From NCBI GenBank assembly GCA_002413145.1, contig DHWK01000084.1, positions 1 to 7,068 of the forward strand: 7,068 nucleotides of DNA, in the 5' to 3' direction. Under the pieces are notes generated by a model. The model saw only the letters and a program-made list of their open reading frames with translations. It was not told where the DNA came from and ran no database searches. A program made the position numbers and the translations under genes. This stretch comes from a bacterium UBP12_UBA5184 (GTDB taxonomy: Bacteria; Vulcanimicrobiota; Vulcanimicrobiia; Vulcanimicrobiales; Vulcanimicrobiaceae). Positions 5,894-7,068 of the stretch are shown here, piece after piece (the stretch's first letter is position 1; each line of letters begins with the position of its first letter).

Positions 5894-7068
5894 AGTAACG
5901 ACGAGCCGGCTTCCCGCTAGTACCTTCCGCTCCGGCGACGTCGTCGAGATCGAATGCACCGACTTGATCGCGAAGACCGGTCAGGCAGTCGGACGCGCCG
6001 ATGGGATGGTGGTCTACGTCCTCGGCCCGATTCCGGGCGAGCGCGCGCGGGTTCGGATCGAAGCCGTCAAGGCGAAGTACGTCGTCGCCGAACTCGTCGA
6101 GCTGATCGTCGAATCGACCGATCGAGCCGTCCCGTTCTGTCCGGTATTCGGGGTCTGCGGCGGCTGCCAAGTGCAGCACGTCGCCTATCCGGCGCAGCTG
6201 CGCTGGAAGCGCGAGATCGTCGCGAACGCGCTGCGCCGTCTCGGCGGTATCAAGGATGCGACGGTGGCCGAACCGATCGGGATGAGCGTTCCGCGCGCCT
6301 ACCGGAACAAGATGGCGCTCGTGGTCGACCACGCCGAAGGAGCGCCGGCCTTCGGGTTTTACGCCGCCCGCTCGCATGAGGTCGTCCCGATCGAAAGTTG
6401 TCCGGTCGTCGTCCCGCAGCTCGATCGTTACGTCGGCGGTTTGATCGAGGCAGCGCGCGATCCGGCGAGCGCGCCGGGCTTCGACGAAGCGCTGCACGTC
6501 GTGGCGCGCAGCGCGCGAGCTTCCGACGAGGCCGTCGTCTCGCTGACGACGCGCCGCCCGTCCTCAAATTTGCCGGTGGCGGCGACGGCACTCGCGGCGC
6601 ATCTTCCGGGCGTCGTCGGCATCACGAATTCCTACGAGCCCTCGAGCGAAAACGCGGTGATGGGGCGACGCCAGAGCACCCTCTTCGGACACGCGGAGAT
6701 GCGCGAGCAGATCGGCGAGCTCCAGTTCCGCGTCTCGCCGGCTTCGTTCTTTCAAGTCAACAGCGAGATGGTTGGAAAGATCTTCGACTTCTTGGGCGGC
6801 CGCTTGCGTGGCATCAGCAACGTCATCGATCTGTACTGCGGGGCCGGGACGTTCGCGTTGTTTTTCGCGAAGCACGGCATCCGGGTCGTCGGCGTCGAGG
6901 AGAATCCGAATGCGGTGCGCGAGGCGCGCGGCAACGCCGAACTGAACGGCGTCGCCGCGCAGACAACGTTCTTGACCGGCCGGGTCGATGCGACGCTGCG
7001 CACCAAGCGCGGCGCCGAGACGCTGGCTTCGGCCGACGTCGTCTTCCTCGACCCGCCGCGCAAGGGCA
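5874..7068 (+). CDS. rlmD: 23S rRNA (uracil-5-)-methyltransferase, RlmD/RumA family (3' end outside window)
   Basis: The frame is open from the ATG at 5874 to the window end (about 398 codons, no stop). The product belongs to the TrmA/RlmC/RlmD family, which uses S-adenosylmethionine to make 5-methyluridine in RNA. An N-terminal TRAM domain (about 19-65, with GQAVGRADGMVVYVLGPIPG) is followed by an Fe-S cluster motif, Cys89-x5-Cys95-x2-Cys98 (CPVFGVCGGCQVQH) and Cys176 in ESCPVV, which matches the four cluster ligands of E. coli RlmD. Later come SPASFFQVNSEM, the SAM-binding DLYCGAGTFALFFA (319-332) and LDPPRKG at the window end. The catalytic Cys and Glu motifs would lie just beyond. The start is in the preceding gene's end (20-base overlap) and precedes the TRAM domain by a suitable length. 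RlmD versus RlmCD or RlmC cannot be settled here; the cluster cysteines favour RlmD-like. Confidence 0.93.
   Translation, partial: MIKSRPEVTTSRLPASTFRSGDVVEIECTDLIAKTGQAVGRADGMVVYVLGPIPGERARVRIEAVKAKYVVAELVELIVESTDRAVPFCPVFGVCGGCQVQHVAYPAQLRWKREIVANALRRLGGIKDATVAEPIGMSVPRAYRNKMALVVDHAEGAPAFGFYAARSHEVVPIESCPVVVPQLDRYVGGLIEAARDPASAPGFDEALHVVARSARASDEAVVSLTTRRPSSNLPVAATALAAHLPGVVGITNSYEPSSENAVMGRRQSTLFGHAEMREQIGELQFRVSPASFFQVNSEMVGKIFDFLGGRLRGISNVIDLYCGAGTFALFFAKHGIRVVGVEENPNAVREARGNAELNGVAAQTTFLTGRVDATLRTKRGAETLASADVVFLDPPRKG

Overview
The window is a compact, GC-rich stretch of bacterial chromosome in which every supported gene is on the + strand. Intergenic gaps are at most about 60 bases, so there is no gene-free stretch over 300 bases, and I see no RNA gene, CRISPR array, insertion sequence, attachment site or convincing terminator. 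Hand counts on four 60-base lines of purA give about 69% GC. The frequent GTG starts, weak Shine-Dalgarno sequences and G/C at third codon positions point to a high-GC bacterium, probably not a well-studied model group. A flagellated lineage in poorly cultured phyla such as Eremiobacterota/Vulcanimicrobiota or Armatimonadota would fit, but this is only a guess.

Left part (1-3493): the 3' end of recA (DNA recombinase) is followed by recX (RecA modulator), a secreted GH125-type exo-alpha-mannosidase, and purA (adenylosuccinate synthase). Gaps of 8 and 7 bases separate recX, the mannosidase and purA, so these genes could share a transcript. recA-recX is a functional pair: RecX tunes RecA filaments. 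The mannosidase has no evident link to recombination or purine synthesis.

Middle (3544-4230): a DUF4336-type protein with a degenerate metallo-beta-lactamase fold. Its sampled GC is lower (about 59%) and its codon use looser than its neighbours, and short non-coding gaps lie on both sides. It may be a later insertion.

Right part (4290-7068): a tightly overlapping cluster of fliJ-like, flbD, fliO-like and a stand-alone CheY-like receiver gene, then a small single-pass membrane protein gene, then the first ~398 codons of an RlmD/RumA-type 23S rRNA uracil-5-methyltransferase that runs off the window. flbD, fliO and the receiver gene all start with GTG inside the end of the preceding gene (overlaps of 4, 11 and 20 bases), which suggests translational coupling. 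The cluster looks like a fragment of a flagellar export/chemotaxis operon without the usual fliP/fliQ/fliR or fliM/fliN neighbours. The receiver has arginine where CheY-like proteins normally carry an invariant lysine.

No clearly novel system is evident. The points most worth a second look are the isolated flagellar fragment, the atypical receiver, the ~22-residue insertion in PurA and the lower-GC DUF4336 gene.
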